Shown: positions 17,594 through 26,592 of the stretch, piece by piece
How the letters are laid out: each line of letters starts with the position of its first letter
How positions within the stretch are numbered: position 1 is the stretch's first letter
Assembly (NCBI GenBank): GCA_002418765.1
Contig: DIET01000012.1
Coordinates: 26,736-90,735, forward strand
Length of the DNA stretch: 64,000 nucleotides
Direction of reading: 5' to 3'
From: Peptococcaceae bacterium UBA5767
GTDB lineage: Bacteria > Bacillota > TC1 > UBA5767
The notes under the pieces: generated by a model
What the model was told of the DNA's origin: nothing
Database searches by the model: none
What the model saw: the letters and a program-made list of their open reading frames with translations, nothing else
Translations under genes and position numbers: made by a program

Positions 17594-17626
17594 ATTATCA
17601 GTCTTTCATAAAGTTACTCTGATAAT
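17594..17626. promoter_or_regulatory. Inverted repeat upstream of the BMP lipoprotein gene
   Basis: ATTATCAG (17594-17601) and CTGATAAT (17619-17626) are perfect reverse complements 17 bases apart, about 110 bases before the start codon. Possible operator or leader stem; I did not find purine riboswitch core sequences here. Confidence 0.3.
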
Positions 17627-17736
17627 GAAAAGAAGGAAAATCAAAAGAAAGGGGGCACTCTAGAGTTTAATTAGTGGATTTAAAATTAGTAAATGCAGTA
17701 TCAATTATGAAATATAAATATTTGGAGGTAAGTAAT

Positions 17737-18822
17737 ATGAATGCTAAGAAGATAATTTCTGTTCTTCTCATCGCTTTGCTCATGCTTGTAACGATAACTG
17801 GGTGTGCTGGAGATGCTGACAATGCCGGGACACAGCCACAAACTGACTCATCGAGTGCAATAGAATCAGATGGTGACATGGCTGAGGAAACAGTCAGCGT
17901 TGCATTGTTGTTGCCAGGACCGATCAATGATGGTGGATGGAATACATCTGCATATGAAGGCTTGAAAATGCTTGAAGAGAAATATGGTTGGTCGATTAGC
18001 TACTCGGAAAATATTTCCATTGATAAGCAATCTAGTGCACTACGAGATTATGCTCGTCAAGGATATGATTTTATAATTGGTCATGGCTTTCAGTTTGGCG
18101 ATAGTCTGATTGAAGTGGCTTCTGAATTTCCAGACACTTTTTTTGCACAAGTAGGTGGGGATGTTGGCGGGACGTATGCAAATTTAACATCGGGTAATTT
18201 TCGTACTGGTGAACTAGCCTTTGTTTTGGGAAGAATGGCTGCTGAATTAACAGAAAGTAATTTGATAGGTTTTATCGGAGCGATGGAAATTCCGACGACT
18301 GTGGATGAGGTGGAAACCATTGAAGCAACTGTTGCTAAATACAATCCTGATGCCAAGGTTGCAGTGGCATATACTGGGACATGGACTGACGTAGCAGCGG
18401 CAAAGGAAGCAACGAAAGCTATGATTGCAAAGGGAGCGGATGTTATTGTAGGCATCGCTGATGCAACAGATGTTGGTTCCATACAGGCATGTCAAGAGGC
18501 CGATTCTCAGGTTTGGTATGTTGGTTGGGCGGGAGACCGATATGAATTGGGACCTGATGTAGTGGCCACTTCAGGGGTTCAGAGCGTACCGGAATTAATT
18601 CTTTCCATGGCTGAGAGATTAATTAACAAGCAAGACGGCATCGCTGGCTATTACGGCATTGAAGAGGGAGTGCAATTGATTGGCCAATTTGGTGATAATT
18701 TTCCAGAAGATTTAAAACAAATGGTCTTGGAAGAACACCAAAAATTCATAACGGGGGAATATACGCGCAATGGCATCATGGACATCATTGGAAGAGTACC
18801 AGAAGTAATGTACGATAAGTGA
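17737..18822 (+). CDS. BMP family ABC transporter substrate-binding lipoprotein
   Basis: 361 residues from ATG 17737, which follows GGAGGT (17724-17729). The signal peptide ends in a TITGC lipobox (Cys23), so the protein is lipid-anchored outside the membrane. A linker rich in Gln, Thr, Ser, Asp and Glu precedes the periplasmic-binding fold, which has the BMP hallmarks PGPINDGGWN, RDYARQGYDFIIGHGF and GFIGAMEIP. BMP proteins bind purine nucleosides or related compounds and feed ABC importers. The ATPase and two permease genes follow after a hairpin at 19,009, so this is the cognate receptor. Two paralogues lie at 30,319 and 34,407; the latter is very similar. Confidence 0.92.
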   Translation: MNAKKIISVLLIALLMLVTITGCAGDADNAGTQPQTDSSSAIESDGDMAEETVSVALLLPGPINDGGWNTSAYEGLKMLEEKYGWSISYSENISIDKQSSALRDYARQGYDFIIGHGFQFGDSLIEVASEFPDTFFAQVGGDVGGTYANLTSGNFRTGELAFVLGRMAAELTESNLIGFIGAMEIPTTVDEVETIEATVAKYNPDAKVAVAYTGTWTDVAAAKEATKAMIAKGADVIVGIADATDVGSIQACQEADSQVWYVGWAGDRYELGPDVVATSGVQSVPELILSMAERLINKQDGIAGYYGIEEGVQLIGQFGDNFPEDLKQMVLEEHQKFITGEYTRNGIMDIIGRVPEVMYDK

Positions 18823-19008
18823 TGATGCAAATTTTATTCTGAAGATATTCATATGGTAGACAAGCTAATAAAGAGCTTTTTGCATCTAACATGAATATAC
18901 CATGACCATAAGAAAGAATTGCGAAGAGATGCATAAAAACTACATGTGATTATTCGGTCAGTGCAATCATGTGCGCTGTCCACATAGGTTTATCTCCCTA
19001 CTATATTC

Positions 19009-19057
19009 TGAGAAGCTTGCTGAATAATTATATCTTATCAACAAGCTTCTCAATTTT
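19009..19057 (+). terminator. Hairpin between the receptor gene and the ABC genes
   Basis: GAGAAGCTTG (19010-19019) pairs exactly with CAAGCTTCTC (19042-19051) across an AT-rich loop of about 22 bases; AATTTTGG follows. With only four T it probably acts as a leaky terminator or mRNA-stabilising stem, giving more receptor than transporter. Confidence 0.5.
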
Positions 19058-19088
19058 GGTATAAGGCAAACTTAAGGAGAGGAGTTTC

Positions 19089-20627
19089 ATGTCAATAGTA
19101 TTGAAAATGGAGGGAATCACAAAAATATTTCCCAAAGTCATAGCAAATGATCATATATCTATTACCTTGCATAAGGGAGAGGTTCATGCCCTGCTAGGTG
19201 AGAATGGAGCAGGTAAATCTACGTTGATGAATTGCCTGTATGGGCTATATCGTCCAGACGAAGGAAAGATTTTCATCAAAGATCGCGAGGTGGTCATACA
19301 AAATAGCGATGATGCCATCAAGAATGGAATTGGTATGGTGCATCAGCATTTTATGTTGATACCAGAATTAACCGTAACCGAGAATATTATTCTTGGTTTG
19401 CGTCAAAGCAGGGCGCCGTTGCTTGATATCGATGAAGCCGGAAGAAAGATAAAAGAGCTTTCTGAACGATATCATTTCAACATCAATCCGCATGAGAAAA
19501 TCAAAAATCTGTCGGTCGGAATGCAACAAAGGGTAGAGATTCTTAAAGTGCTTTACAGAGAAGCGGAGATTCTTGTACTTGATGAAGCCACGGCAGTACT
19601 TACTCCCCAAGAAGTTCGAGAATTATTTGGGGTCATTAGAAAGTTGGTTCAAGAAGGTCGTTCAGTCTTGATCATTACCCATAAATTGGAAGAAGTGATG
19701 GGATTATCTGATGTTGTGACAGTGCTTAGAGATGGAAAAGTTGTAGGCAATGTGATTACAAAAAAAACGGATCCAAAGGAATTAGCAAGGATGATGGTAG
19801 GAAGGGACGTGCTTTTTGACTTTCATGAGCGGCATGCAGAAGTTGGAAAGCCCATTATGTCTGTCAATGATATTAGTGTCACGGATAAAAAAGGGGTAAG
19901 AAAGTTAAGGAATTTGTCTTTTTCTCTTCATAAAGGCGAGATTCTCGGGATTGCTGGTGTTGATGGCAACGGCCAGGTAGAACTATCAGAGGTAATCACA
20001 GGGATGCTTCCTTTTACTGGTGGTAACATTACAATCAAAGGTGAATCCTTTGGTGCATTAAACCCCAGAATCGTTTATGAGCAAGGAGTTTCCCATATCC
20101 CTCAGGATCGGCAGCATACAGGTTTGGTTTTGGGAATGTCTCTTATGAAAAATCTTATTTTGACTGATTACTATCATGCACCTTATTCAAAGAACAATAT
20201 TATTGATTATGACCTCGTAGATGACCACGCAGCGGATATGATCAAACAGTATAATATTAAAGCACCTACAACAGAGACTATAGCCAGTGAACTATCAGGT
20301 GGAAATCAGCAAAAAATAATTTTAGCCAGAGAACTTTGCAGAGAACCGGATATTTTAATTGCAGTACAGCCTACACGAGGCTTAGATATTGGGGCAACTG
20401 AGTTCTTGAGACAGAAATTAATCGATCAGAGAGACAATGGTTCTGCTGTTTTATTGATTTCAACTGAGTTGGAGGAAATCTTGCAAGTGGCAGATAGAAT
20501 CGCTGTGATTCATGAAGGCCAGTTTATGGGGATTGTTAGAAAAAATGAAGTTGACATCAATGAATTAGGACTCATGATGGCAGGCAATATGAGGTCGCCA
20601 AGTGATTCTATTTGTGAAGGTGAATGA
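19089..20627 (+). CDS. BMP-type (nucleoside/purine) ABC transporter ATP-binding protein, two ABC domains
   Basis: 512 residues with two fused nucleotide-binding domains, the arrangement of sugar and nucleoside importers (RbsA, YufO/NupO). Domain 1 has Walker A GENGAGKST, signature LSVGMQQRVEILK and Walker B ILVLDEATAVLTP. Domain 2 has a degenerate Walker A (GVDGNGQVEL), an intact signature LSGGNQQKIILAREL and a Walker B region LIAVQPTRGLDIGA in which the usual acidic residue pair is missing. This asymmetry is normal in the family. It starts after AAGGAGAGGAG and is followed by two permease genes. It energises uptake of the compound captured by the BMP lipoprotein. Confidence 0.93.
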   Translation: MSIVLKMEGITKIFPKVIANDHISITLHKGEVHALLGENGAGKSTLMNCLYGLYRPDEGKIFIKDREVVIQNSDDAIKNGIGMVHQHFMLIPELTVTENIILGLRQSRAPLLDIDEAGRKIKELSERYHFNINPHEKIKNLSVGMQQRVEILKVLYREAEILVLDEATAVLTPQEVRELFGVIRKLVQEGRSVLIITHKLEEVMGLSDVVTVLRDGKVVGNVITKKTDPKELARMMVGRDVLFDFHERHAEVGKPIMSVNDISVTDKKGVRKLRNLSFSLHKGEILGIAGVDGNGQVELSEVITGMLPFTGGNITIKGESFGALNPRIVYEQGVSHIPQDRQHTGLVLGMSLMKNLILTDYYHAPYSKNNIIDYDLVDDHAADMIKQYNIKAPTTETIASELSGGNQQKIILARELCREPDILIAVQPTRGLDIGATEFLRQKLIDQRDNGSAVLLISTELEEILQVADRIAVIHEGQFMGIVRKNEVDINELGLMMAGNMRSPSDSICEGE

Positions 20628-20628
20628 G

Positions 20629-21711
20629 ATGACTATAAAGAGTAGAAACAATTATAAAAATGTAATAGCTAAAAAAATGGCAGCATTTATGGTTCCGTTA
20701 CTGGGAGCACTCATGGGATTATTGGTTGGAGCAATCTTGCTGATTATGCAAGGGGTGAATCCAATCGTAGCATATTATGCACTGTTGCAAGGTTCTTTAA
20801 TTGGATGGCCTTCCATTAGTGAAACATTACTGAAAGCTTCTCCATTGGTCTTGGCAGGGTTAGCAGTTTGTTATTCTTATAGGACGGGGTTTTTCAATAT
20901 CGGGGCCGAAGGTCAATTGTACATGGGGGCTGTTGGAGCAACAATTATTGGTACCAATTTTGCTTTTCTTCCGTCAATGATACATATTCCCTTGGCCATT
21001 ATTGTTGGTGCGTTATTTGGTGGCATATTGGCTGTTATTCCGGGACTATTAAGAGCATATAGAGGTGTGAATGAGATTGTGACGACAATTCTATTCAATT
21101 ACGTAGCCGCCTATTTTTTAAGCATGTTGGTCCAGGGTCCACTTAAAGAACCGGGATCTTTTTATCCAAGATCGCTGCCAATTGTGGAATCAGCGCTATT
21201 GCCTAAATTTCCTGCGAGTCCTTTACATACAGGGATTTTCTTTGTGATTCTTCTAGCTGGTATTTTGTACTGGTTGTTTAATAAGACGACATATGGTTTC
21301 GCGATGGAAGTGGCAGGCGGCAATCATAATGCGTTACACTATGCTGGTGTCAATCTTAAAAAAATGATTGTACAGGTTATGTTGGTATCAGGCATGATTG
21401 CAGGAACGGCTGGTGTGATTGAAATTCTGGGAGTTCACAAGAGATTGATAGAAAATTTTTCGGTAGGTCTTGGTTATGAGGCGATTGCAGTGGCACTGTT
21501 GGCGAATTTGAATCCTTTAGGAGCGCTTCTGTCCGGTACTTTCTTTGGAGCACTTAAGACAGGCGCTAGTAGCATGCAAATTGCTACAGGTGTTCCTGTT
21601 TCCTTTATTTCGATGATTCAGGCATTGATTATTCTGTTTGTTATCGCTTTTACAGTATTTCCAAGAATTTTAATCAGAATTAATAAAAGGAGGATGAGAA
21701 AAAATGCATGA
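20629..21711 (+). CDS. ABC transporter permease (BMP/nucleoside type), subunit 1
   Basis: 360 residues, multi-pass, BPD_transp_2 family (YufP/NupP-like). Marks are YRTGFFNIGAEGQLYMGAVGA early in the membrane domain and GVNEIVTTILFNYVA in the cytoplasmic coupling region. ATG 20629 is taken because GAAGGTGAATGAG lies upstream; it begins right after the ATPase stop codon. It should form the heterodimeric channel with the next gene product. Confidence 0.92.
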   Translation: MTIKSRNNYKNVIAKKMAAFMVPLLGALMGLLVGAILLIMQGVNPIVAYYALLQGSLIGWPSISETLLKASPLVLAGLAVCYSYRTGFFNIGAEGQLYMGAVGATIIGTNFAFLPSMIHIPLAIIVGALFGGILAVIPGLLRAYRGVNEIVTTILFNYVAAYFLSMLVQGPLKEPGSFYPRSLPIVESALLPKFPASPLHTGIFFVILLAGILYWLFNKTTYGFAMEVAGGNHNALHYAGVNLKKMIVQVMLVSGMIAGTAGVIEILGVHKRLIENFSVGLGYEAIAVALLANLNPLGALLSGTFFGALKTGASSMQIATGVPVSFISMIQALIILFVIAFTVFPRILIRINKRRMRKNA

Positions 21712-22645
21712 TTTTTTGGCAATCGTCTTTACTGCAGAATTCGTGGGAAATGCCCTAAAATATGCTACACCCTTGCTCTTGGCGTCGTTGGGTTTGGTCG
21801 TCAATGAAAGAAGCGGTGTAATGAATCTTAGTGTAGAGGGAATGATTTTATCTAGTGCTTTTTTTGCTTTTGCTGGATCATATTTTACTGGATCACCTCT
21901 GCTTGGATTATTGGCAGCCTTACTTGCTTCGCTGTTGATTGCGCTGGTACATTCTTATTGTTGCATATCCTTGGGTTTAAATCAGGTGATTGTGGCTGTA
22001 GCACTCAATACATTTTGCCTTGGGCTAACGAGTACTCTATTCCGAATTTTTTTGGGAACAGACACCAATGTCATTAGAGCAAATGGATTTAGCTTTGTGC
22101 GATGGCCTAAATTTTTGACTGAGATACCCGTATTGGGAGAAATATTATTAAAACAGCATATTTTTACCTACGTAGCGTTAATAATGATATTTGTTATATG
22201 GTGGATTTTTTATAAAACTACCTGGGGTTTGGAGATCCGAGCTGTTGGCGAATATCCAAGAGCGGCGGACACAATGGGAGTTAAAGTTTATAAGGTTAGG
22301 TATCTCGCTATGCTATTTTCTAGTCTCATGGCTGGTATGGCTGGAACCGCATTGTCTATTACAGGTTTGAATCTTTTTATTGATAATATGTCTGCTGGAT
22401 ATGGTTTCATAGCGTTTGCTACTATAGTATTTGGAAGATTTCATCCTTTGGGTGTGACAGGTGGGGCGTTGATGTTTGGATTCGCACAAAGTCTTCAAAT
22501 TCGAATGCAGATATCAGATATTAATATACCGTATCAAATTCCCATCATGCTACCGTATCTTTTAACGATTGTGATGTTAGGGATAATTGGGTCTGGGTCG
22601 GTGCCTGCATCATGGTGTATACCTTATTTTCCTGATGAAGAATGA
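21704..22645 (+). CDS. ABC transporter permease (BMP/nucleoside type), subunit 2
   Basis: 313 residues, multi-pass, YufQ/NupQ-like. NERSGVMNLSVEGMILSSAF and GLNQVIVAVALNTFCLGLTS are the family signatures. Its ATG overlaps the end of the first permease gene by 8 bases, so translation is coupled. It completes a receptor-ATPase-permease-permease importer. The C-terminus (GSVPASWCIPYFPDEE) is short and soluble. Confidence 0.92.
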   Translation: MHDFLAIVFTAEFVGNALKYATPLLLASLGLVVNERSGVMNLSVEGMILSSAFFAFAGSYFTGSPLLGLLAALLASLLIALVHSYCCISLGLNQVIVAVALNTFCLGLTSTLFRIFLGTDTNVIRANGFSFVRWPKFLTEIPVLGEILLKQHIFTYVALIMIFVIWWIFYKTTWGLEIRAVGEYPRAADTMGVKVYKVRYLAMLFSSLMAGMAGTALSITGLNLFIDNMSAGYGFIAFATIVFGRFHPLGVTGGALMFGFAQSLQIRMQISDINIPYQIPIMLPYLLTIVMLGIIGSGSVPASWCIPYFPDEE

Positions 22646-22871
22646 CGCAAGGTTAATTCGATGTTACTTAAGTATAAGATGTTCTATAAAACGGGAACAA
22701 GAATGGCTTAACTAGTTTGTAGATTAATGGAAGTGAGTGCATCTTGATGGATAAATCCAGCCAAGCTTTGAAGTGTGTGATTCTAAGTGGCTGGAATATG
22801 GTATGAGTGTTTAAAATGCTAAGTACAAAATTACATATTATAGAATTAACAAAATGAAATGAGGACAAGGT

Positions 22872-23993
22872 ATGAAAACAGAGGTGGTAATCATTGGTGC
22901 TGGGGTCATTGGTTTGGCAATAGCGAAATCACTGTCAGAAGCTGGCAAAGAAGTGATGATCATTGATCAGGATGGGTTTGGAACAAAAGCTTCAGGAACA
23001 AATTTAGGCCAGTTATCAATTAGTGATCGCGATTACGCCCTAGAATATAATTTGGTGATGGAAAGCCTTGATATCTATGCTCAAACCCAGAATAGGAGAA
23101 ATTTGGAATACAAAAAAACAGGAGGCATTTTCCCTATAGAAACACAAGAGGATCTTAAAATTGCCATGGAGTTGGTAAGGCAAAAACAAAAACTTGGATA
23201 CAATATTGAATTGTTGCTTGGTGAGGGGATAAAAGAAGTAGAGCCAAAGATTGAAGATATACTCGGCGCTATATACTGCCCTGATGAAGGAAGAGTGAAT
23301 CCATTTTTAGTCAATAGCTGGTTAATGGATGAAGCCATAGAAAATGGTATAGAGGTTTTGCTTTACCATAAGGTAAAAGATTTTCGGATAGAGAAAAATA
23401 TTATCAAGGGAGTCGTCCTCGAGGATCGGGTAATGGAAGCAGATACTATCATTTTAGCAACGGGGGCTTGGAGCAAAGATTTGATGGCAAATATTGGTAT
23501 TGAATTAGAAATCGATTACATAAGGGGTTCGGCTTTAGTAACGCAACCATTTCCTAAGATCATAAGAGGGCCCGTCGCTGATGGTTGTTACTTTAATGGG
23601 AATATTCCTGAGGATCAATTTGTTTTTTTTGGAGGAGTTCAACAGGAAAATGGTACTGTGATTGTCTCTCAGGCCAGTCGAAATGTGAGTGATTATGATA
23701 CATCATTGGATTTTTTTGACATGAGTGACATGGCACAATTATTTTTGAAGCACTTTCCTGTTTTAGAAGATGCACTAGTTGTAAGAGCATGGTCAGGGGT
23801 AACAACGACAACACCAGATGCAAAGCCATATTGGGGCTATACGAATAAATACAAGAATTTATTCTTAGCTATTGCATTTAAGGGGGCATTTTCATTGGCG
23901 CCTGCTGTAGGGCAGTATACAGCTCAGTGGGTAGTAGATGGCGATATAGAAGAAGAAAAAAAGATATGGACTCCGATACTTCGGAACATATAG
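22872..23993 (+). CDS. FAD-dependent amine/amino-acid oxidoreductase (DAO family)
   Basis: 373 residues with an N-terminal FAD dinucleotide-binding motif (VVIIGAGVIGLAIAKSL) and the DAO-type C-terminus (RAWSGVTTTTPDAKPYWG and IAFKGAFSLAPAVGQYTAQW). Such enzymes oxidise secondary or primary amines such as sarcosine, glycine, proline or D-amino acids; in anaerobes some act as dehydrogenases. It lies in the same direction behind the importer, about 225 bases downstream, and ahead of a GntR regulator. It may process the imported compound or its breakdown product (for example glycine from purine fermentation), which is inference. GAGGACAAGGT precedes the ATG. Confidence 0.85.
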   Translation: MKTEVVIIGAGVIGLAIAKSLSEAGKEVMIIDQDGFGTKASGTNLGQLSISDRDYALEYNLVMESLDIYAQTQNRRNLEYKKTGGIFPIETQEDLKIAMELVRQKQKLGYNIELLLGEGIKEVEPKIEDILGAIYCPDEGRVNPFLVNSWLMDEAIENGIEVLLYHKVKDFRIEKNIIKGVVLEDRVMEADTIILATGAWSKDLMANIGIELEIDYIRGSALVTQPFPKIIRGPVADGCYFNGNIPEDQFVFFGGVQQENGTVIVSQASRNVSDYDTSLDFFDMSDMAQLFLKHFPVLEDALVVRAWSGVTTTTPDAKPYWGYTNKYKNLFLAIAFKGAFSLAPAVGQYTAQWVVDGDIEEEKKIWTPILRNI

Positions 23994-24168
23994 GAAGAAC
24001 AATTAAAACTTCTTTTCATCATTATATGTACTTAATTTTGGTTGTGGTAAGATTATATAGAATGGTATAATAAATCATTTATATTGAATGGCTAAAATCT
24101 GTTTGCTGAAACGATAATTGGTTTCTCGAGGGATTTGCCTATAAATAGATACAAATTTGGGAAAGGGA

Positions 24169-24855
24169 ATGGGTCCATATTTGATGAGAGAATTAGGCTA
24201 CAAAACAAAGAGTGAACTGGTCTATACAAAAATAATGGAAAAAATTGCTTCTGAAGAGATCAAACCAGGAGAAAGAATCAGTGCTGCTGAAATTGCGAAA
24301 GAGCTATCCGTAAGCCGAACTCCTGTGAATGAGGCTATGAAAAAATTAGAAGATAATGGTGTAATAAAAATTCTTCCCAATGTGGGTTTTGAGGTTACAA
24401 TGCTCTCATGGCAAGAAATTCAGGATTTGAATACCATACGAGTATTTTTGGAAAAACAAATCATCATTAGATTACAAGAAGGTTTCTATAAAGAAGATTT
24501 GGAAAATTTGAAGAAATTATCTCTCGAAATTCAAAAGGCTATCAAGGAGGGGGATAGAAGAAAGTATTATCTGTTGACAGAAGAATGGCATATAAAATTT
24601 GCCAATATGGCAAGGGCAAAAGTTTTCTCCGATATTTATACCATATGCTGGGATTATGGGGGTTGGGATGATGCGAAACATAGAGATTTGTCTGATGATT
24701 TAATGGATGTAAACAAGGATCATGACGAAATGTTAGCACTCATTGAAAAAGGTAATTTTGAAGAGGCTCTCAGATTGTCTGATCGGCATTCTGATAAGTG
24801 CTTGGATCTATTAAAGAAGAGTATAGATTCCAATGTATTTCCTGGTTTGATATAA
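24169..24855 (+). CDS. GntR family (FCD) transcriptional regulator
   Basis: About 228 residues. The N-terminal winged HTH has IASEEIKPGERISAAEIAKE, SRTPVNEAMKKLEDNGVI and the wing LPNVGFEV. The C-terminal half is an all-helical FCD ligand domain with metal-type His residues (EEWHIKFANMA, DHDEMLALIE, SDRHSDKC). FadR/FCD regulators usually sense a small acid or metabolite of the neighbouring pathway and repress it. Candidate targets are the flanking importer, oxidase and molybdenum hydroxylase genes. The start is uncertain: ATG 24169 has a GGGAAAGGG that is rather close, and ATG 24184 (MRELGYKTK) is an equal choice. Confidence 0.87.
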   Translation: MGPYLMRELGYKTKSELVYTKIMEKIASEEIKPGERISAAEIAKELSVSRTPVNEAMKKLEDNGVIKILPNVGFEVTMLSWQEIQDLNTIRVFLEKQIIIRLQEGFYKEDLENLKKLSLEIQKAIKEGDRRKYYLLTEEWHIKFANMARAKVFSDIYTICWDYGGWDDAKHRDLSDDLMDVNKDHDEMLALIEKGNFEEALRLSDRHSDKCLDLLKKSIDSNVFPGLI

Positions 24856-24927
24856 AGGTAGGTCTATATTTCGTGACATGCTCCCACCACTTCTTCTTCT
24901 GACTGGCAGATGGATGATGATTTTCAG

Positions 24928-24966
24928 GGAATGATTTCGGTTTGTAACCGGATGCATTCCCTTTTG
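24928..24966 (+). terminator. Intrinsic terminator after the GntR gene
   Basis: GGGAATG (24928-24934) pairs with CATTCCC (24955-24961), with CGGTT/AACCG inside, then TTTTG. It separates the importer/oxidase/GntR block from the molybdenum hydroxylase operon. Confidence 0.75.
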
Positions 24967-25247
24967 TTATGGAATCTTCAATGAAAATGTGATGAACAAT
25001 CTCTCCTTCGTTAGGGTGCTCTAAAGTGGTTATAAAAAAGATATGGAATTCGAGGGGTTGAAAATATTAAGAAGCGGGTTTTGGCGTTCCTTTTGAAGTC
25101 ATGGAGATGGTGTCATAGCAGGGTTGATATCACCAAATATATTCACAGATAGCGAAATAGTATCGATAAATTCATTATACGTGAAGGAATATTCTGTTTG
25201 ATATCGAATATGTTTTCATGTAATAGTGAAAATATGAGGTGATTAAG
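24967..25247. other. Leader of the molybdenum hydroxylase operon
   Basis: No gene seen. A possible weak promoter is TTGATA at about 25198-25203, with a poor -10 (TAATAG) 17 bases on. GAGGTG (25236-25241) is the ribosome binding site of the next gene. Confidence 0.3.
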
Positions 25248-26135
25248 ATGGTTGAACGGTATCTAAAAGCGGGATCCCTCGTTGAAGCCATGCAATTTTT
25301 GAATCATTATGAAGGTCGTGCCAGGGTAGTAGCGGGTGCGACGGACCTATGGGTAGGTATAAAGAATCATAATACAAAGGCAGAGGCTTTTGTTGATATA
25401 ACTGGCGTGGATGAATTGAAGACAGTGGAGATAAGCAAAGATTATATACGGATTGGTTCTGGAGTGACATTTCATGAGTTGGAAAAGAATGTACAGATTC
25501 AGAAAAATTTAAGAGCGCTGCAGGAAGCTGCTCGTTGGATGGGATCGCCGCAGATTAGACGAATGGCCACCTTGGGCGGAAATTTAGTCAGTGCACAGCC
25601 TGCTGCTGATGGTATGGTTGCCATGTCTGCTTTGGATGTTGCAGTGGAAATGGTAGGCCCCGATGGAACAAAAAGGCGAACGCTCGAAAGCTGCTACAAA
25701 ACGTTCGGAGAGTCCATGATTGATTCCTCTAGAGAAATTGTGACCGCTTTCGTGATTCCTTTGCATAACCAGGCACATTCATATTTTGGACGGTTTCATC
25801 TCCGAGAAGCAAACGCTCTTCCGGTGATCAATTGTGCTGTGGGTGCTTGGATGAAGGAGGATGGTTCTTGGGAGTCTCGCTATATTTTGGCTCCTCTTGG
25901 ATATCATCCAGCCCGACTACGTGCTATGGAAGATGCTTTGGCAGGAGGATTGCTGGAGGAACGTGAGCTTTACGATACAATTGAGAAGCATATTGAAGAA
26001 TTGACATTCCGGACCAGTCTGGTGCGGGGAAGTGCTGAGTTTCGCAAACAGATTGCAGTGCAACTTATGCATGAGCAAATCATTCGACTCTGGTACAACC
26101 ACGAACAGGAGGGGGAATCTGATGCAAAACATTGA
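25248..26135 (+). CDS. Xanthine dehydrogenase-family FAD-binding subunit
   Basis: 295 residues matching the CoxM/XdhB-type FAD subunit. RVVAGATDLWVG near residue 30 and MATLGGNLVSAQPAADG (about 105-121) are the two FAD-pyrophosphate loops; the C-terminal CO-dehydrogenase flavoprotein domain includes FGRFHLREANALPVINCAV. It passes electrons from the Fe-S subunit to NAD or another acceptor. Start ATG 25248 follows GAGGTG. The end overlaps the Fe-S subunit gene by 14 bases. Order FAD, Fe-S, Mo is that of CO-dehydrogenase-like hydroxylases. Confidence 0.92.
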   Translation: MVERYLKAGSLVEAMQFLNHYEGRARVVAGATDLWVGIKNHNTKAEAFVDITGVDELKTVEISKDYIRIGSGVTFHELEKNVQIQKNLRALQEAARWMGSPQIRRMATLGGNLVSAQPAADGMVAMSALDVAVEMVGPDGTKRRTLESCYKTFGESMIDSSREIVTAFVIPLHNQAHSYFGRFHLREANALPVINCAVGAWMKEDGSWESRYILAPLGYHPARLRAMEDALAGGLLEERELYDTIEKHIEELTFRTSLVRGSAEFRKQIAVQLMHEQIIRLWYNHEQEGESDAKH

Positions 26136-26592
26136 ATTCACATTGAATGGCAGTCAGATTGAGGTTTCCATTGATCCAAGGGAGTCTCTTTTGCATATGC
26201 TCAGGAATCGTCTGGGGGTTTTTGGTCCCAAAGAAGGTTGCGGAAAAGGGGAATGCGGCGCCTGCACTGTTCTAGTAGAGCACAATGCGGTCAATGCTTG
26301 TATTTTCCCTGCGGGGAAAGTAGATGGGCTGGAAGTGGTGACGATTGAAGGATTACAACAAGGTGAGCATTTGCATCCTATACAACAAGCTTTTATTGAT
26401 ACCGGAGCGGTGCAATGTGGTTTCTGTACGCCTGGTATGATTTTGTCTGCCAAAGATTTGTTGGATCATCATCATAAACCTTCTCGACAAGAGATTCGTC
26501 GAGCCATCAGTGGAAATATATGTCGATGCACTGGTTATTCTAAAATTATCGATGCCATAGAGTATGCGTCTAAGGATGTGAGCAAGTCGTGA
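26122..26592 (+). CDS. Xanthine dehydrogenase-family [2Fe-2S] subunit
   Basis: 156 residues with two [2Fe-2S] clusters. The plant-ferredoxin cluster is held by Cys40, Cys45, Cys48 and Cys60 (GCGKGECGACTV). The second, helical cluster uses Cys99 and Cys102 (QCGFCTPGM) plus the CRC pair in GNICRCTGY. Length and motifs match CoxS/XdhC-type small subunits. ATG 26122 follows AGGAGGGGGAATC. It relays electrons from the molybdenum site to the FAD subunit. It overlaps both neighbours, so the three subunits are made in fixed ratio. Confidence 0.94.
   Translation: MQNIEFTLNGSQIEVSIDPRESLLHMLRNRLGVFGPKEGCGKGECGACTVLVEHNAVNACIFPAGKVDGLEVVTIEGLQQGEHLHPIQQAFIDTGAVQCGFCTPGMILSAKDLLDHHHKPSRQEIRRAISGNICRCTGYSKIIDAIEYASKDVSKS

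Larger units (their letters stand above)
16851..17736. other. Long AT-rich intergenic stretch with a possible gene remnant and palindromes
   Basis: No intact gene recognised. Around 16,912-17,160 two overlapping frames each look partly protein-like: one is hydrophobic, the other ends in a hydrophilic KYEKILESSKDDISEEE tail with TAA at about 17,157. This could be a decayed small membrane-protein gene. Then follow a terminator-like hairpin (17,201), nested palindromes (17,348-17,422) and an 8-bp inverted repeat (17,594/17,619) before the BMP lipoprotein gene. Confidence 0.35.
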
